DNA of 64,000 nt. Origin: Jiangella muralis. Lineage in GTDB: Bacteria; Actinomycetota; Actinomycetes; Jiangellales; Jiangellaceae. The stretch is taken from NCBI RefSeq assembly GCF_001270745.1, contig NZ_KQ434758.1, positions 144,026-208,025 of the forward strand. The letters run 5' to 3'. Of the stretch, positions 39,182 to 54,207 are shown one piece after another (position 1 is the first letter of the stretch; each line of letters begins with the position of its first letter). The translations under genes were made by a program, and so were the position numbers. Under the pieces are notes generated by a model. It was not told the origin of the DNA and made no database searches. It was given only the letters and a program-made list of their open reading frames with translations.

Positions 39182-39286
39182 CTCACCGGCCACGGCTCAC
39201 TGCTCACGGCTCACCGCTCACCGGCCACGGCCCACCGCTCACGGCCCACCACTCACGGTCTACGGCCCACCGCTCGCGGCTCGCCG
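39182..39286. repeat. 35-base tandem repeat, three copies
   Basis: Units starting CTCACCGGCCACGGC at 39182 and 39217 and a more diverged one at 39252 (CTCACGGTCTACGGC), each 35 bases. The whole 307-base gap between the ACT-protein gene and the end of recQ is occupied by these repeats and the 18-base ones; no gene was seen in it. Confidence 0.65.
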
Positions 39287-39295
39287 CTCACCCGC

Positions 39296-41407
<2,112 letters not shown>

Positions 41408-41542
41408 GCCTGCGACGCTAGCGGCCGGATCGGGCCGGTCGCCACCGCGCTCGGGCTGATTGTGGACAACTCGGCGAAGTCGTGAGGGCTGTGGACGGGA
41501 CGGTGGAGGTGGTCGCGGATCTCAACGACCACGAGCGCGAGG

Positions 41543-42344
41543 TCAGGCGGCCTCCGAACCCAGCGACACGAGGGTGGCGGCGACGGCCGGGTCCATGAGC
41601 TCGCTGGTGGTGACGACGGGGACGTCGACCAGGGCGCGGCCTCGCGGGCGGCCAGCGGCGACGACGTGATCTTGCCCGTGACGGCGGCGACCCGCAGGTG
41701 CCACGAGCGCAGCAGGTTCACCCCGGACAGGGCGCCGAGCGCGTCGCCGGCCGCGAACAGGACACCGCTGAGCGTCGCCCGCACGGCGGGGTCGGCGAGC
41801 AGCCGCGCGGTCTCGACGTGCGCGACGCCGTCGGCGATCTCGATGACCACCGTGTCGGGCTCGGCCGCCGCGACCGCGGACAGCAGCCCGAAGTACGTCG
41901 CGACGAGGTCGTCTGGCGCCACGAGGTGGGTCGACGGGAACCCGGCGTCGGTGAAGTCGAGCACCGGCGCGCCGCCGGCGTCGACGAGATGCCAGCGGTC
42001 GTTGCCGGCCCCGGATCATCTGGCACGGCACCCTCGTAGGCGTCGGTGGCATACCGCGCGCCGTACGCGACGATGATCTCGTCGCCCGCGAACAGCCGCG
42101 CCTTGCGGCCGTCGGGGCGTTCGATCCAGTCGTGCGCGCCGATCGACTCGACCCGCGCCAGGATGACGTCGCCGGCCGCCGGGATGGTCGCCGGCGCCAG
42201 CACCAGCTCGTCGCCGGACGGCACGAGATCGATGACGTGCCGGGTGATGTAGGAGGTCTTGGCCGCTCCGAGCCGGCGCGGCCACGGGGCCGCGACCGGA
42301 AAGAGCTCCGCCGCTGGAGCCACATGCTCAGCGAAAGAGGTCAT
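41543..42344 (-). pseudogene. Decayed P-loop (DUF1611-like) gene with a deletion and a frameshift
   Basis: Starting at ATG 42344, about 110 residues (MTSFAEHVAPAAELF to YATDAYEGAVPDDPG) are in one frame. The next homologous part (GAGNDRWHLVDAGGAPVLDF to SSPLAAREA) continues in another frame from about 42022, and a last part (RALVDVPVVTTSELMDP) is in a third from about 41635. From memory of the family, an intervening P-loop segment of about 100 residues is missing at the first junction. Deletion plus a second shift make a pseudogene more likely than a sequencing error. Confidence 0.6.
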
Positions 42345-42681
42345 GGGAACCTCACTCCGGGACGGGCGCAGAGGTGGCACGGACGATGGTGTGACCACCG
42401 GGTGTTTCTGCGGCGAGATGTGCCTTATCGACGCAAGGATGCATGAGCGGACGCCCCTCGCGCCAGACCCCGGCACGGACTTTTTTCGTGAACCTGTATC
42501 CGCAGGTGAAACCGGGTAAACGGCGCATACGGGGAACCCCCTTGACCGTCCATCAGGACGGAACGATCATGGAGGGACAACTCAACACTGGAGTCCCGCT
42601 CGGGGCACCGGCACATCGTCTGGTTCCCGAGCGGTCGTACGACGACCCTGTGGAACCTCGTCAGTAGCGAGAGGACCTCTC
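42345..42681. other. Intergenic leader region with hairpin before small plus-strand genes
   Basis: No clear gene is seen between 42345 and 42571. A hairpin CCGTCC-ATCA-GGACGG lies at 42546-42561, just before a possible small gene. GGTGAAACC followed by AAACGGCGCATACGG is suggestive of a structured leader but matches no riboswitch that I recognise. Confidence 0.3.
42571..42669 (+). CDS. Very small putative protein (32 residues)
   Basis: From ATG 42571, MEGQLNTGVPLGAPAHRLVP then ERSYDDPVEPRQ and a TAG near 42667. No strong ribosome site is visible apart from a weak upstream GGACGGAAC. It is short and its reality is doubtful, but it stands between a hairpin and another small gene and has no overlap with a larger gene. 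Confidence 0.25.
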
Positions 42682-42798
42682 ATGAGTCGTCAGCACGGAC
42701 GGAGACACCTCAGCCGGCTCCATCCTGGCCGGTACCTCGCCAAGTTGCGGCTGCAGGCCTACGCCGCGGTCGCGGGCCGGTTCTCGGCCAGGGCGTAG
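42682..42798 (+). CDS. Small basic putative protein (38 residues)
   Basis: MSRQHGRRHLSRLHPGRYLA followed by KLRLQAYAAVAGRFSARA, basic and helical. GAGAGG lies 7 bases upstream within a perfect palindrome GAGAGG-A-CCTCTC (42669-42681). A terminator-like hairpin follows at 42870-42899. No family is recognised. The arrangement of site, coding region and terminator argues for a real unit. Confidence 0.4.
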   Translation: MSRQHGRRHLSRLHPGRYLAKLRLQAYAAVAGRFSARA

Positions 42799-42869
42799 AG
42801 GACTCCGATCTCCGGTTCCACGGAGCAGCTCGTGTCGCGCCTCCGGGCGCGGACGAGTCTTCCTGGACA

Positions 42870-42899
42870 CGAAGGGTCTGGCATTCGCCGGGCCCTTCG
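42870..42899 (+). terminator. Terminator-like hairpin before convergent ligA end
   Basis: CGAAGGG (42870) pairs with CCCTTCG (42893-42899) around a GC-rich loop; it stands between the small plus-strand genes and the end of ligA on the other strand, and could serve both. Confidence 0.5.
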
Positions 42900-42910
42900 C
42901 GCGTCCGCCC

Positions 42911-46280
<3,370 letters not shown>

Positions 46281-46397
46281 AAGAGCGAACCCTAGGCGAT
46301 GGCCCGCCGCAGCCCGACACGACGCGGAAAGCGGGGCGATGACCCTCCCCGTTCGGGTGGGTGGCCCACCCTACGGGCGGGCGCCGACAACGTCGCC

Positions 46398-46471
46398 GCG
46401 CGCCTGGTCAGCCGTCGGGGACGGGGTCCGCGGCGCGCGCCTGGTCAGCCGTCCGGGACGGGGTCCGCGGC
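46398..46471. repeat. 37-base tandem duplication
   Basis: GCGCGCCTGGTCAGCCGTC and 18 further bases (46398-46434) recur at 46435-46471 with one change (G/C). The second unit covers the end of a possible small gene; the first lies just after its stop. Confidence 0.6.
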
Positions 46472-46651
46472 GCGCGCCAGGGCGCGGCCTTGCAGCTCAC
46501 GGACCGTCTGGTCCACCTCCACGACGGCCCGGCCGACCGGCCCCGCCAGCGGATCGTCGTCCAGTTCGGCGAGGACGACCTGGAGCTCGAGGCCCGCCGC
46601 GTACACCCGCCGCAGCAGGTGGTCCGCTGCCGCGCCGACGTCACCACCCAT
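46445..46651 (-). CDS. Small putative helical protein (68 residues)
   Basis: A frame from ATG 46651: MGGDVGAAADHLLRRVYAAG then LELQVVLAELDDDPLAGPVG and so on. It is hydrophilic and helical in appearance; GTG 46657 is an alternative start. No domain was recognised. Otherwise the stretch 46281-47023 contains no supported gene. Its end is inside a tandem duplication. Its reality is uncertain. Confidence 0.4.
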   Translation of the reverse strand: MGGDVGAAADHLLRRVYAAGLELQVVLAELDDDPLAGPVGRAVVEVDQTVRELQGRALARAADPVPDG

Positions 46652-47023
46652 GCGCACCCCGCTTCTCGCCGCCCCGGCCCCGCCACCAGTCGGATGGCTG
46701 CCTCCCGGCCGGCTCGCTCGCCGTCGGGCGCGCCCCCCTTGACCGGCCGGAGACCGGATGTGTGCCCGACGACGAGCGGCCGGTTAGGCGGCCCGCCCCG
46801 CGATCGTGGCCGAGACCGCGATCGCCGCGCGGAGAGACAGGCATGTGGACGCCCCGGCCCTCCGGCGTGTGCCGCCGAGGTCCTGGGCGACGTCCAGACG
46901 CACCGAAATGGCATGACATCCCACGTCAGAGCCGGATTCGGCACATCCCTGGGGACGCTACGCCGGACTCCGGCGGTGGTCAAGGGGCCGTTTTCCCGAC
47001 CCGGGCGCGCCGACGCCGGGTCG

Positions 47024-47740
47024 TCAGGCGCTGAGCTCGGTGATCGCCCCGGCGACGACGGCGGCCGCGAGGTCGCGCAGCTTGCTGTTCGTCGACCGGG
47101 CGTGGCTGCGCAGCAGCGCGAACGCCTCGTCGACGGAGACGGACATCCGCTCGGCCAGCACGCCCTTGGCCTGTTCGACGAGGATCCGGCTGTCGAGGGC
47201 GGCCTGGAGCTGCCCGACGACCACGCCCTGCTGGCGGAGGGTGCGCTCGTGCAGGATCCCGATGGTGGCGACGTCGGCCATCGCCTGGCCGAGCGCCATC
47301 GAGTCGGCCGGCAGCCCGCCCGGCGCGACCGCGAACAGATTCATCGCGCCGACGACCACCTCGCGCAGCCGCATGGGCAGGGCGTGGACGGCGAGGAACC
47401 CGGCGTCGCGGGCGGCGGGGGCGAACTGCGGCCAACGCTCGTCGCCCGTCCGCAGGTCCGCCACGGACACCGGCCGGCCGAGGTGGAACGCGTCGAGGCA
47501 CGGGCCTTCGGCGTTCTGCAATTGCGACAGCTCCAGCAGCCGGGTCTCCTCCGAGGAGGCCGCGACGAGGCTGATCGTGCCGTGGTGGTCGGCCAGGACG
47601 ACGCCGCACGCATCGACGTCGAGCAACTCGACCACCCGATGCGCGAGCACGTCGAGGAAGCCGAGGACGTCGTAGTCGTCGACGAGTGTGTCGGCCAGTT
47701 CGACGAAGGTCTCGCGGACTCGCCGGTCGGTGATACTCAT
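47024..47740 (-). CDS. GAF and ANTAR domain RNA-binding antiterminator
   Basis: A 238-residue protein with a GAF domain (ACGVVLADHHGTISLVAASSEET to VHALPMRLREVVVGAMNLFA) followed by ANTAR (LQAALDSRILVEQAKGVLAERMSVSVDEAFALLRSHARSTN). ANTAR proteins bind paired RNA hairpins to prevent transcription termination. Its ATG 47740 overlaps the stop of the upstream gene as ATGA, coupling the two. Confidence 0.92.
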   Translation of the reverse strand: MSITDRRVRETFVELADTLVDDYDVLGFLDVLAHRVVELLDVDACGVVLADHHGTISLVAASSEETRLLELSQLQNAEGPCLDAFHLGRPVSVADLRTGDERWPQFAPAARDAGFLAVHALPMRLREVVVGAMNLFAVAPGGLPADSMALGQAMADVATIGILHERTLRQQGVVVGQLQAALDSRILVEQAKGVLAERMSVSVDEAFALLRSHARSTNSKLRDLAAAVVAGAITELSA

Positions 47741-48537
47741 GCGCCGCCCTCCGGGTGGTCGGGGTCGGGGTGCGGAGGCACGTCCATCATCCCGTTCCCC
47801 GAAGCCGTGTCGTTCATGCCGCGCCGATTCGAGGTGAATCTCAGCCGCCGCGCCACGACGTCGGCGGCCACCTCGGCCAGCCGGCGTTCGTGGACGTAGG
47901 CATAGGCACGCAACCTGACCAGCGCTTCGCTCACCTCGACGCTGAGCTGCACACTCACCATGCCCGCGGCCTGGTGCACCTCGGCGCGACGTTCCGGCAG
48001 CATGCCATGTCGGTATTGGTCCAGACCGGTACCGACCGCACCACGCTCATCGAGCACCAGGACGAGCGCCGCGTCGGCGAACGCCAGCGCCGTCGACAGG
48101 TGCGCGGCGCCCAGTTCACCGGGCTCGCGCCGGTACACATCCAGCACGCCGACGCGGGCCGCGCCGGCCGCCACGGGGAACGCGAACAGCCCCCGCACGC
48201 CCCGCTGCGCCGCGGCGGGCGCGAACACCGGCCAGCGCCGCGCGGCGGACTCGGCGGCGAGGTCGGGCGCCAGCACCACGCCGTCGCCGGCCGCGTCGAC
48301 GCCGGGGCCCTGGCCGAGCGTGAACTGCAGCTCCTCCAGCTCCTCACAGAGGACGCCTACGGACAGCACCGGCTCGCGCGCGCCGGCCGCGCCGACCATC
48401 GACAGCCCGCATCCCACCGCACCCAGGGCGACGGCGCAGGCCTCCAGCACGTGCCGCAGCGACGGGTCGGCGCCTTCCGCCCGCGCGCGTTCGAGTATCG
48501 CCCCCCAGACGTGATCGGCACGGCGCTCAGCGCACAA
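47737..48537 (-). CDS. GAF and ANTAR-like regulator, first of the coupled pair
   Basis: A GAF domain (CGLSMVGAAGAREPVLSVGV to FAFPVAAGAARVGVLDVY) is followed by an ANTAR-like helical part (EVHQAAGMVSVQLSVEVSEALVRLRAYAYVHERRLAEVAADVV). The start is uncertain: TTG 48537 gives 266 residues, a GTG at 48450 gives 237; the frame continues further upstream without a good start. The C-terminal tail NDTASGNGMMDVPPHPDPD is unusual. It is upstream of and overlaps the second regulator. Confidence 0.75.
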   Translation of the reverse strand: MCAERRADHVWGAILERARAEGADPSLRHVLEACAVALGAVGCGLSMVGAAGAREPVLSVGVLCEELEELQFTLGQGPGVDAAGDGVVLAPDLAAESAARRWPVFAPAAAQRGVRGLFAFPVAAGAARVGVLDVYRREPGELGAAHLSTALAFADAALVLVLDERGAVGTGLDQYRHGMLPERRAEVHQAAGMVSVQLSVEVSEALVRLRAYAYVHERRLAEVAADVVARRLRFTSNRRGMNDTASGNGMMDVPPHPDPDHPEGGA

Positions 48538-48669
48538 ACGTCGCCGCCCGTCCGCACACCAGCACGATGGTTCCTCCCCGTCAACGAGGAAACTGTGACA
48601 GGTCCGCCCGCTCCCGCGCCAGTGCCTATCGACCCTGTAGGACGCGCCGCCCGTCGCTACGCTGTCGGT

Positions 48670-49389
48670 ATGGCCGAGGCGACGCCGCACGAAGGCGAGC
48701 AGCACCACCACGGCAGGCTGGCGGGGCGGCTGAACTGGCTGCGGGCCGGCATCCTCGGCGCCAACGACGGCATCATCTCCACGGCCGGCATCGTGGTCGG
48801 CGTGGCCGGCGCCACCTCCGACCGCGACTGGCTGCTGCTGACCGGCGTGGCCGGCCTGGTCGCGGGCGCGTTCTCGATGGCCGGCGGCGAGTACACCTCC
48901 GTCAGCGCCCAGCGCGACACCGAGCGGGCGGCGCTCGCGCGGGAACGGTGGGAGCTGGAGCACCTGGCCGACGAGGAACTGGCCGAGCTCACCCTGATCT
49001 ACGAGCGGAAGGGCCTGTCCCGCCCGCTGGCCGAGCAGGTCGCGCGCGAGCTGACGGCCGAGGACGCGCTGGCGGCGCACGCCGAGGCCGAGCTCGGCAT
49101 CGACGCCGACGAGCAGACCAACCCGTGGACGGCGGCGTTGTCGTCGTTCGTGGCGTTCGCGCTGGGTGCGACGCTGCCGCTGCTGGCGATCGTGCTGCCA
49201 CCGGCCAGCGCGCGGGTGCCGGTCACGATGGTGACGGTGGTGCTCGCGCTGGCACTGACCGGGTACGTGGGCGCGCGGCTGGGTGGCGGACGGCGCGGGC
49301 GGGCGGCGGCCCGGGCGGTGATCGTGGGGCTGCTGACCATGGCGGTGACGTACGCCGTCGGCTCGGCGATCGGCGTGTCGGTGTCGTAG
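48670..49389 (+). CDS. VIT1/CCC1-family metal transporter
   Basis: A 239-residue membrane protein: the GRLNWLRAGILGANDGIISTAGIVVGVAGA motif and later AFSMAGGEYTSVSAQRD are characteristic of VIT1/CCC1 iron/manganese transporters, with five predicted segments and a hydrophilic middle containing glutamates. It probably exports Fe or Mn. It is divergent from the ANTAR pair and followed by a TetR gene, but not obviously regulated with it. Confidence 0.9.
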   Translation: MAEATPHEGEQHHHGRLAGRLNWLRAGILGANDGIISTAGIVVGVAGATSDRDWLLLTGVAGLVAGAFSMAGGEYTSVSAQRDTERAALARERWELEHLADEELAELTLIYERKGLSRPLAEQVARELTAEDALAAHAEAELGIDADEQTNPWTAALSSFVAFALGATLPLLAIVLPPASARVPVTMVTVVLALALTGYVGARLGGGRRGRAAARAVIVGLLTMAVTYAVGSAIGVSVS

Positions 49390-49406
49390 GCCACACCCCT
49401 CGCCAG

Positions 49407-49422
49407 GCACGAACGGTCGTGC
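49407..49422. promoter_or_regulatory. TetR-type palindrome before its gene
   Basis: GCACGA-ACGG-TCGTGC, a 16-base perfect inverted repeat 12 bases before the TetR start. It shares 14 of 16 bases with the second copy at 50092, so it is a likely autoregulatory operator. Confidence 0.65.
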
Positions 49423-49434
49423 TATTTTGATGGC

Positions 49435-50043
49435 GTGACGAAGGGCGCGGAAACCCGGCAGGTCATCCTCCGCAAGGGTGTCGAGACGGCCTATCGGGTC
49501 GGGCTGGGCGGGCTGACCATCGGGCACCTCGCCGCCACCACAGGCATGTCCAAGAGCGGGCTGTTCGCGCACTTCCGGTCCAAGGAGCTGCTGCAGCTGG
49601 AGGTGCTGCGCGAGGCCCGCACCGAGTTCATCGACGCCGTCATCCGGCCGGCGCTGCTGGCGCCGCGCGGCGAGCCGCGGGTGCGTGAGCTGTTCGAGCG
49701 CTGGGTCGAGTGCGGCCGCACCCGCATGCCCGGCGGCTGCCTGTTCGTCAAAGCCTCCGCCGAGCTGGACGAGCAGGACGGCCCGGTCCGCGACCAGCTG
49801 GTCCGCGACCACCGCGACCTCTACGACTCCTGCGCGCGCATGTTCGCGTCGGGCATCGCCGAGGGCCACTTCCGCGACGACGCCGACCCCCTGCAGTTCG
49901 CCGCCGACCTCGACGGCATCATGCTCGGCTTCTACCACGCCCACCGGCTGCTCGAGGACGAGCGGTCGGAGGCGCGGGCACGGCACGCGTTCGAGCGGCT
50001 GCTCGCCGCCGCCCGCGTCCCGGTCGCCCCAGCCACCATCTAG
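49435..50043 (+). CDS. TetR/AcrR-family regulator
   Basis: A 202-residue TetR-type repressor with HTH in LTIGHLAATTGMSKSGLFAHFRSKELLQLEVL. The C-terminal part (GGCLFVKASAELDEQDGPVRDQLVRDHRDLYDSCARMF) is the ligand-binding domain typical of the TetR_C group acting with hydrolases. The GTG start follows the palindrome directly. It is followed at 23 bases by an alpha/beta hydrolase, with a second operator in that gene's beginning. Confidence 0.9.
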   Translation: MTKGAETRQVILRKGVETAYRVGLGGLTIGHLAATTGMSKSGLFAHFRSKELLQLEVLREARTEFIDAVIRPALLAPRGEPRVRELFERWVECGRTRMPGGCLFVKASAELDEQDGPVRDQLVRDHRDLYDSCARMFASGIAEGHFRDDADPLQFAADLDGIMLGFYHAHRLLEDERSEARARHAFERLLAAARVPVAPATI

Positions 50044-50066
50044 GAGAACCCCCGGAGGGACTGACC

Positions 50067-50948
50067 ATGGCCATCACTTCGCCGCAGAAACGCACGATCG
50101 TTCGTGCTGGCGTGAAGCTCCGCGTCCTCCGCGCCTCGTTCCGCACGCTCGACCGCGTCGCGCCCGGCGTCGGCGCCCGCTGGGCCGCGGGACTGTGGTG
50201 CACGCTGCCGGACACCGGCGGCCGCCGCCGCGACGAGCGGCCGCGGCCGGGCGAGCGCAGCACGCTGACCCTCCCCGACGGCCGCGCGGTCGCGGTGGAG
50301 AGCTGGGGGTTCGGCCCGCCGGTCTACCTGATGCACGGCTGGGGCGGCTGGCGCGGCCAGCTCGGCGCGTTCGTCCAGCCGCTGGTCGACGCCGGGCGGC
50401 GGGTGGTCGCGGTCGACGCGCCCAGCCACGGCGAGTCCGGGCCGGGGCAGCTGGGCCGCGGCCGGGCCACCGGCGTCGAATTCACCGAGGCGCTGGCGGC
50501 GGCCGCGGGCAAACACGGCAAGCCGTCCGCCGTCGTCGCGCACTCCCTCGGCAGTGCCGCGACCGCGGTGGCGGTGCTGGACGGGCTGCCGGCGGCGCGG
50601 CTGGTACTGATCGCGCCGAGCACGACGCTCAGCGACGGGCTCGCGCTGTTCCAGCGGACGGTCGGCTTCGGCGAGCGCACCCGCGGCCGCCTGCTGGCGC
50701 TGCTGGAACGCAAGGCCGGCCGCCCGCTGGCCGACTTCGACGTCACCGGGCTGGCCCGGCGCGCGGAGGTGCCGCCCACGCTCGTCGTGCACGACCGGAA
50801 GGACAAGGAGGTCCCGTACGACGACGGCGCGGCGCTCGCGGCCGCGTGGCCGGAGGCGGAGCTGATCAGCACCGACGGCCTCGGGCACCAGCGGATCCTG
50901 CGCGACCCCGGCGTGATCGGCCTGGTCGTCGACTACGTCACGCGCTGA
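50067..50948 (+). CDS. Alpha/beta-fold hydrolase
   Basis: A 293-residue hydrolase. The nucleophile motif is AHSLGSA with oxyanion HGWGGW; the acid is in [11 protein letters not shown], and catalytic His in [16 protein letters not shown] precedes the ATG. Substrate cannot be inferred. It likely forms an operon with the TetR gene. The end overlaps the mnmA end by 11 bases on the opposite strand. Confidence 0.88.
   Translation: MAITSPQKRTIVRAGVKLRVLRASFRTLDRVAPGVGARWAAGLWCTLPDTGGRRRDERPRPGERSTLTLPDGRAVAVESWGFGPPVYLMHGWGGWRGQLGAFVQPLVDAGRRVVAVDAPSHGESGPGQLGRGRATGVEFTEALAAAAGKHGKPSAVVAHSLGSAATAVAVLDGLPAARLVLIAPSTTLSDGLALFQRTVGFGERTRGRLLALLERKAGRPLADFDVTGLARRAEVPPTLVVHDRKDKEVPYDDGAALAAAWPEAELISTDGLGHQRILRDPGVIGLVVDYVTR
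50092..50107. promoter_or_regulatory. Second TetR-type palindrome inside the hydrolase start
   Basis: GCACGA-TCGT-TCGTGC lies in codons 9-14 of the hydrolase gene, so repression there could act by roadblock. The pair of sites spans the regulator gene. Confidence 0.55.
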
Positions 50949-52029
50949 CGGCGGAGTGGGTGGCGTCGATGGTGGCCGACCCGACCACGCGGGTGCCGTC
51001 GTAGAGCACGATCGCCTGGCCGGGCGCGACCCCCTCCTGGGCCGTCCCGAACGTCACCTCGACGGCGTCGCCGGACACCGTCGCGACCGCCTCGGCAGGC
51101 GTGCCGTGCGCCCGGAACTGGGCCAGGCAGGACAACGGCGACGACGCGGGCGGCGGCGCACCGCACCAGCGCGGCGCTACCCCGGTGAGCGCGTCGACGG
51201 CGAGCGCCTCACGCGGGCCGACGGTGACCCGGCGGTCGACCGGGGAGATGTCGAGGACGTAGCGCGGCTGGCCGTCGGCGGCCGGCGTGCCGATGCGCAG
51301 CCCCTTGCGCTGGCCGATGGTGAAACCGTAGGTCCCGTCGTGGGTGCCGACGACGGCGCCGGCAGCGTCGACCACCTCGCCCGGCGCGTCGCCGAGGCGG
51401 CCCCGCAGGAAGCCGGCGGTGTCGCCGTCGGCGATGAAGCAGATGTCGTGACTGTCGGGCTTGCGGGCGACCGCCAGGCCGCGCCGCTCCGCCTCGTCGC
51501 GGACGTCGGTCTTGACGGTGTCGCCGAGCGGGAAGAGCGCGTGCTCGAGCTGGCCGGCCGTCAGCACGCCGAGCACGTAGGACTGGTCCTTCTCCGGGTC
51601 GGCGGCGCGGTGCAGCTCGGGACCCGCCGGCCCGTCGACGACCCGCGCGTAGTGCCCGGTGCCGACGGCGTCGAAACCGAGCGCGAGCGCGCGGTCGAGC
51701 ACGGCGGCGAACTTGATCTTCTCGTTGCAGCGCAGGCACGGGTTGGGCGTGCGGCCGGCGGCGTACTCGGCGACGAAGTCGTCGACGACGTCGGCGCGGA
51801 ACCGCTCGGCGAGGTCCCACACGTAGAACGGGATGCCCAGGACGTCGGCGGCGCGGCGGGCGTCGCGGGAGTCCTCGATGGTGCAGCAGCCGCGGGCGCC
51901 GGTGCGGAACGACTGCGGGTTCGCCGACAGCGCGAGGTGCACGCCGGTGACGTCGTGGCCGGCCTCGACCAGCCGGGCCGCGGCGACCGCCGAGTCCACT
52001 CCCCCGGACATCGCGGCGAGGACGCGCAT
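50938..52029 (-). CDS. mnmA: tRNA-specific 2-thiouridylase
   Basis: A 363-residue enzyme making 2-thiouridine at the wobble position. The ATP-binding motif is [12 protein letters not shown]; the catalytic cysteines are in [14 protein letters not shown] and [11 protein letters not shown]. It takes sulphur from the adjacent cysteine desulfurase, from which it is separated by one base. The 3' end overlaps the convergent hydrolase by 11 bases. Confidence 0.96.
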   Translation of the reverse strand: MRVLAAMSGGVDSAVAAARLVEAGHDVTGVHLALSANPQSFRTGARGCCTIEDSRDARRAADVLGIPFYVWDLAERFRADVVDDFVAEYAAGRTPNPCLRCNEKIKFAAVLDRALALGFDAVGTGHYARVVDGPAGPELHRAADPEKDQSYVLGVLTAGQLEHALFPLGDTVKTDVRDEAERRGLAVARKPDSHDICFIADGDTAGFLRGRLGDAPGEVVDAAGAVVGTHDGTYGFTIGQRKGLRIGTPAADGQPRYVLDISPVDRRVTVGPREALAVDALTGVAPRWCGAPPPASSPLSCLAQFRAHGTPAEAVATVSGDAVEVTFGTAQEGVAPGQAIVLYDGTRVVGSATIDATHSAVSA

Positions 52030-52030
52030 C

Positions 52031-53227
52031 TCAGTTCCCCCTGGTGGCGACGTTGACGATGCCGGCGGCGCGGGCCCGCTCGACGGCCGGCCCGATGGCC
52101 GCGACCAGCGCGTCGACGTCGTCGGCCGTGGACGGGTGACCCAGCGAGAACCGCAGCGACCCGCGGGCCCGCTCGTGCGGCGCGCCCATGGCCAAAAGGA
52201 CGTGCGACGGCTCGGGCACGCCCGCCGTGCAGGCGCTGCCGGTGGAGCAGTCGATGCCGGCGGCGTCGAGCAGGAGCAGCAGCGCGTCGCCCTCGCAGCC
52301 GGGGAAGGAGAAGTGCGCGATGCCGGGCAGCGTGCGCTCCGGGTCGCCGTTCACCACGGCGTCCGGGACGGCGCCGCGCACACCGTCGACCAGCCGGCCG
52401 CGCAGGGCGGCGAGCGCGGCGGCCTGCGCCGGGACGTCGGCGAGCGCACTGCGCAGGGCCGCAGCCAGCCCGGTGACGGCGGGTGCGTCGAGCGTGCCGG
52501 ACCGGACGTCGCGCTCCTGGCCGCCGCCGTGCAGGACGGGCACGACGTCGGCCTCGCGGCGCAGCAGCAGCGCGCCGACGCCGACCGGCGCGCCGGCCTT
52601 GTGGCCGGACACCGTCATGGCGTCCAGCCCGGAGTCGCCGAAGTGCACGGGCAGCGCGCCGACCGCCTGCACGGCGTCGGAGTGCACCGGGATGCCTGAC
52701 TCGCGTCCGACGCCGACCACCTCGCCGACCGGCTGCACCGTGCCGACCTCGTTGTTCGCCCACATGACGGTGATCAGCGCGACCGACTCGGGGTCGGCCG
52801 CGACCACCCGGCGCAGCGCGTCGACGTCCAGCCGCCCGGCGCCGTCGACCGGCAGCCACTCGACCTTCGCCCCCTGCTCGGCGGCCAGCCAGTCGACGGA
52901 GTCGAGGACCGCGTGGTGCTCGACGGCGGAGGCGAGGATGCGGACGCGGCGCGGGTCGGCGGCCCGGCGGGCCCAGTAGAGGCCCTTGACGGCGAGGTTG
53001 TCGGCCTCGGTGCCGCCGGAGGTGAACACCACCTCGCTGGGCCGCGCGCCGAGGCCCGCGGCGACCGACTCGCGCGCCTCCTCGACCAGCTTGCGGGCGT
53101 GCCGGCCGGACGCGTGCAGCGACGAGGGGTTGCCGAGGGTCGCCATGGCCGCGGCGACGACGTCGATCACTTCAGGAAGGACGGGGGTCGTCGCCGCGTG
53201 GTCGAGATAGACGCGGCGCTCGGACAT
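52031..53227 (-). CDS. Cysteine desulfurase (IscS/NifS class)
   Basis: A 398-residue PLP enzyme: [14 protein letters not shown] at the N-terminus, EHHAVLDS, the PLP lysine in [13 protein letters not shown] and the catalytic Cys in [17 protein letters not shown]. It transfers sulphur to MnmA and possibly other acceptors. Directly upstream of mnmA, one base apart, so co-expression is certain to be close. Confidence 0.95.
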   Translation of the reverse strand: MSERRVYLDHAATTPVLPEVIDVVAAAMATLGNPSSLHASGRHARKLVEEARESVAAGLGARPSEVVFTSGGTEADNLAVKGLYWARRAADPRRVRILASAVEHHAVLDSVDWLAAEQGAKVEWLPVDGAGRLDVDALRRVVAADPESVALITVMWANNEVGTVQPVGEVVGVGRESGIPVHSDAVQAVGALPVHFGDSGLDAMTVSGHKAGAPVGVGALLLRREADVVPVLHGGGQERDVRSGTLDAPAVTGLAAALRSALADVPAQAAALAALRGRLVDGVRGAVPDAVVNGDPERTLPGIAHFSFPGCEGDALLLLLDAAGIDCSTGSACTAGVPEPSHVLLAMGAPHERARGSLRFSLGHPSTADDVDALVAAIGPAVERARAAGIVNVATRGN

Positions 53228-53245
53228 CCCGACCAGGATACGTCG

Positions 53246-54193
53246 TCAGCCCTGCCGCTTGCGGATCTCCCCGGTGGCCTGGGGCAGGACGGTGTGGAGG
53301 TCGCCGACGACGCCGAAGTCGGCCATCGCGAAGATCGGCGCCTCGGGGTCCTTGTTGACCACGACGATGGTCTTCGACGTCTGCATGCCGGCCCGGTGCT
53401 GGATGGCGCCGGAGATCCCGGCCGCGAGGTAGAGCTGCGGCGACACCGTCTTGCCGGTCTGCCCGACCTGGTAGGCGTGCGGGTACCAGCCGGAGTCGAC
53501 CGCCGCCCGCGACGCGCCCACGGCCGCGCCCAGCGCGTCGGCCAGCGCCTCGACCGGGCCGAAGTCACCACCGGTGCCACGCCCGCCTGAGACGACGATG
53601 GACGCCTCGGTCAGCTCCGGGCGGCCGGTCGCCGCGCGCGGCTTGCGCTCGACGATGCGGGCCTTGGTGGCGGCGTCGCTGAACGCGACCGCGACCTTCT
53701 CCTCCGCCGGGGTGGCCGGGGCGGGCTCGGGGGTGACCGCGTTCGGCTTCACCGTGATGACCGGAGCACCGGTCGTGACCTGCGCGGTCACCGTGTAGCC
53801 GCCGGCGAACACCGACTGCGTGGTCGTCAGGTCGGCCGCGACGTCGACCGCGTCGGTGATGACGCCCGAACCCAGCTTCACCGCCAGCCGCGCCGCGATC
53901 TCCTTGCCCTCCGGCGACGAGGTGATCAGCACCCCGGCCGCGCCGGAGGACTGCGCGAGCTGCGCCAGCGCCTCGGCCTTCGGCACCACCAGGAACTGCT
54001 CGAACTCGGGCGCCTCGACCACGTACACCTTCGCCGCGCCGTACTCCCCCAGCGTGTCGCGGGCCGCGTCGAACCCCGACCCCAGGAAGACGGCCGCCGG
54101 CTCGCCCGCGCGCCGCGCCAGCGTCAGCAGCTCCAGCGTGGTCTTGCGCACCGCGCCGTCGACGTGGTCGACCAGGACCAGAATCTCAGCCAT
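53246..54193 (-). CDS. etfA: Electron transfer flavoprotein alpha subunit
   Basis: A 315-residue protein with FAD-binding [35 protein letters not shown] and [28 protein letters not shown]. It receives electrons from acyl-CoA dehydrogenases as a heterodimer with EtfB. Located 14 bases after etfB. Confidence 0.96.
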   Translation of the reverse strand: MAEILVLVDHVDGAVRKTTLELLTLARRAGEPAAVFLGSGFDAARDTLGEYGAAKVYVVEAPEFEQFLVVPKAEALAQLAQSSGAAGVLITSSPEGKEIAARLAVKLGSGVITDAVDVAADLTTTQSVFAGGYTVTAQVTTGAPVITVKPNAVTPEPAPATPAEEKVAVAFSDAATKARIVERKPRAATGRPELTEASIVVSGGRGTGGDFGPVEALADALGAAVGASRAAVDSGWYPHAYQVGQTGKTVSPQLYLAAGISGAIQHRAGMQTSKTIVVVNKDPEAPIFAMADFGVVGDLHTVLPQATGEIRKRQG

Positions 54194-54207
54194 CGTCGTC
54201 TCCCTGC

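Noticed and set aside
39182..39286. Possible CRISPR array
   Set aside because: Repeats are directly joined with no unique spacers, and no cas gene is present.
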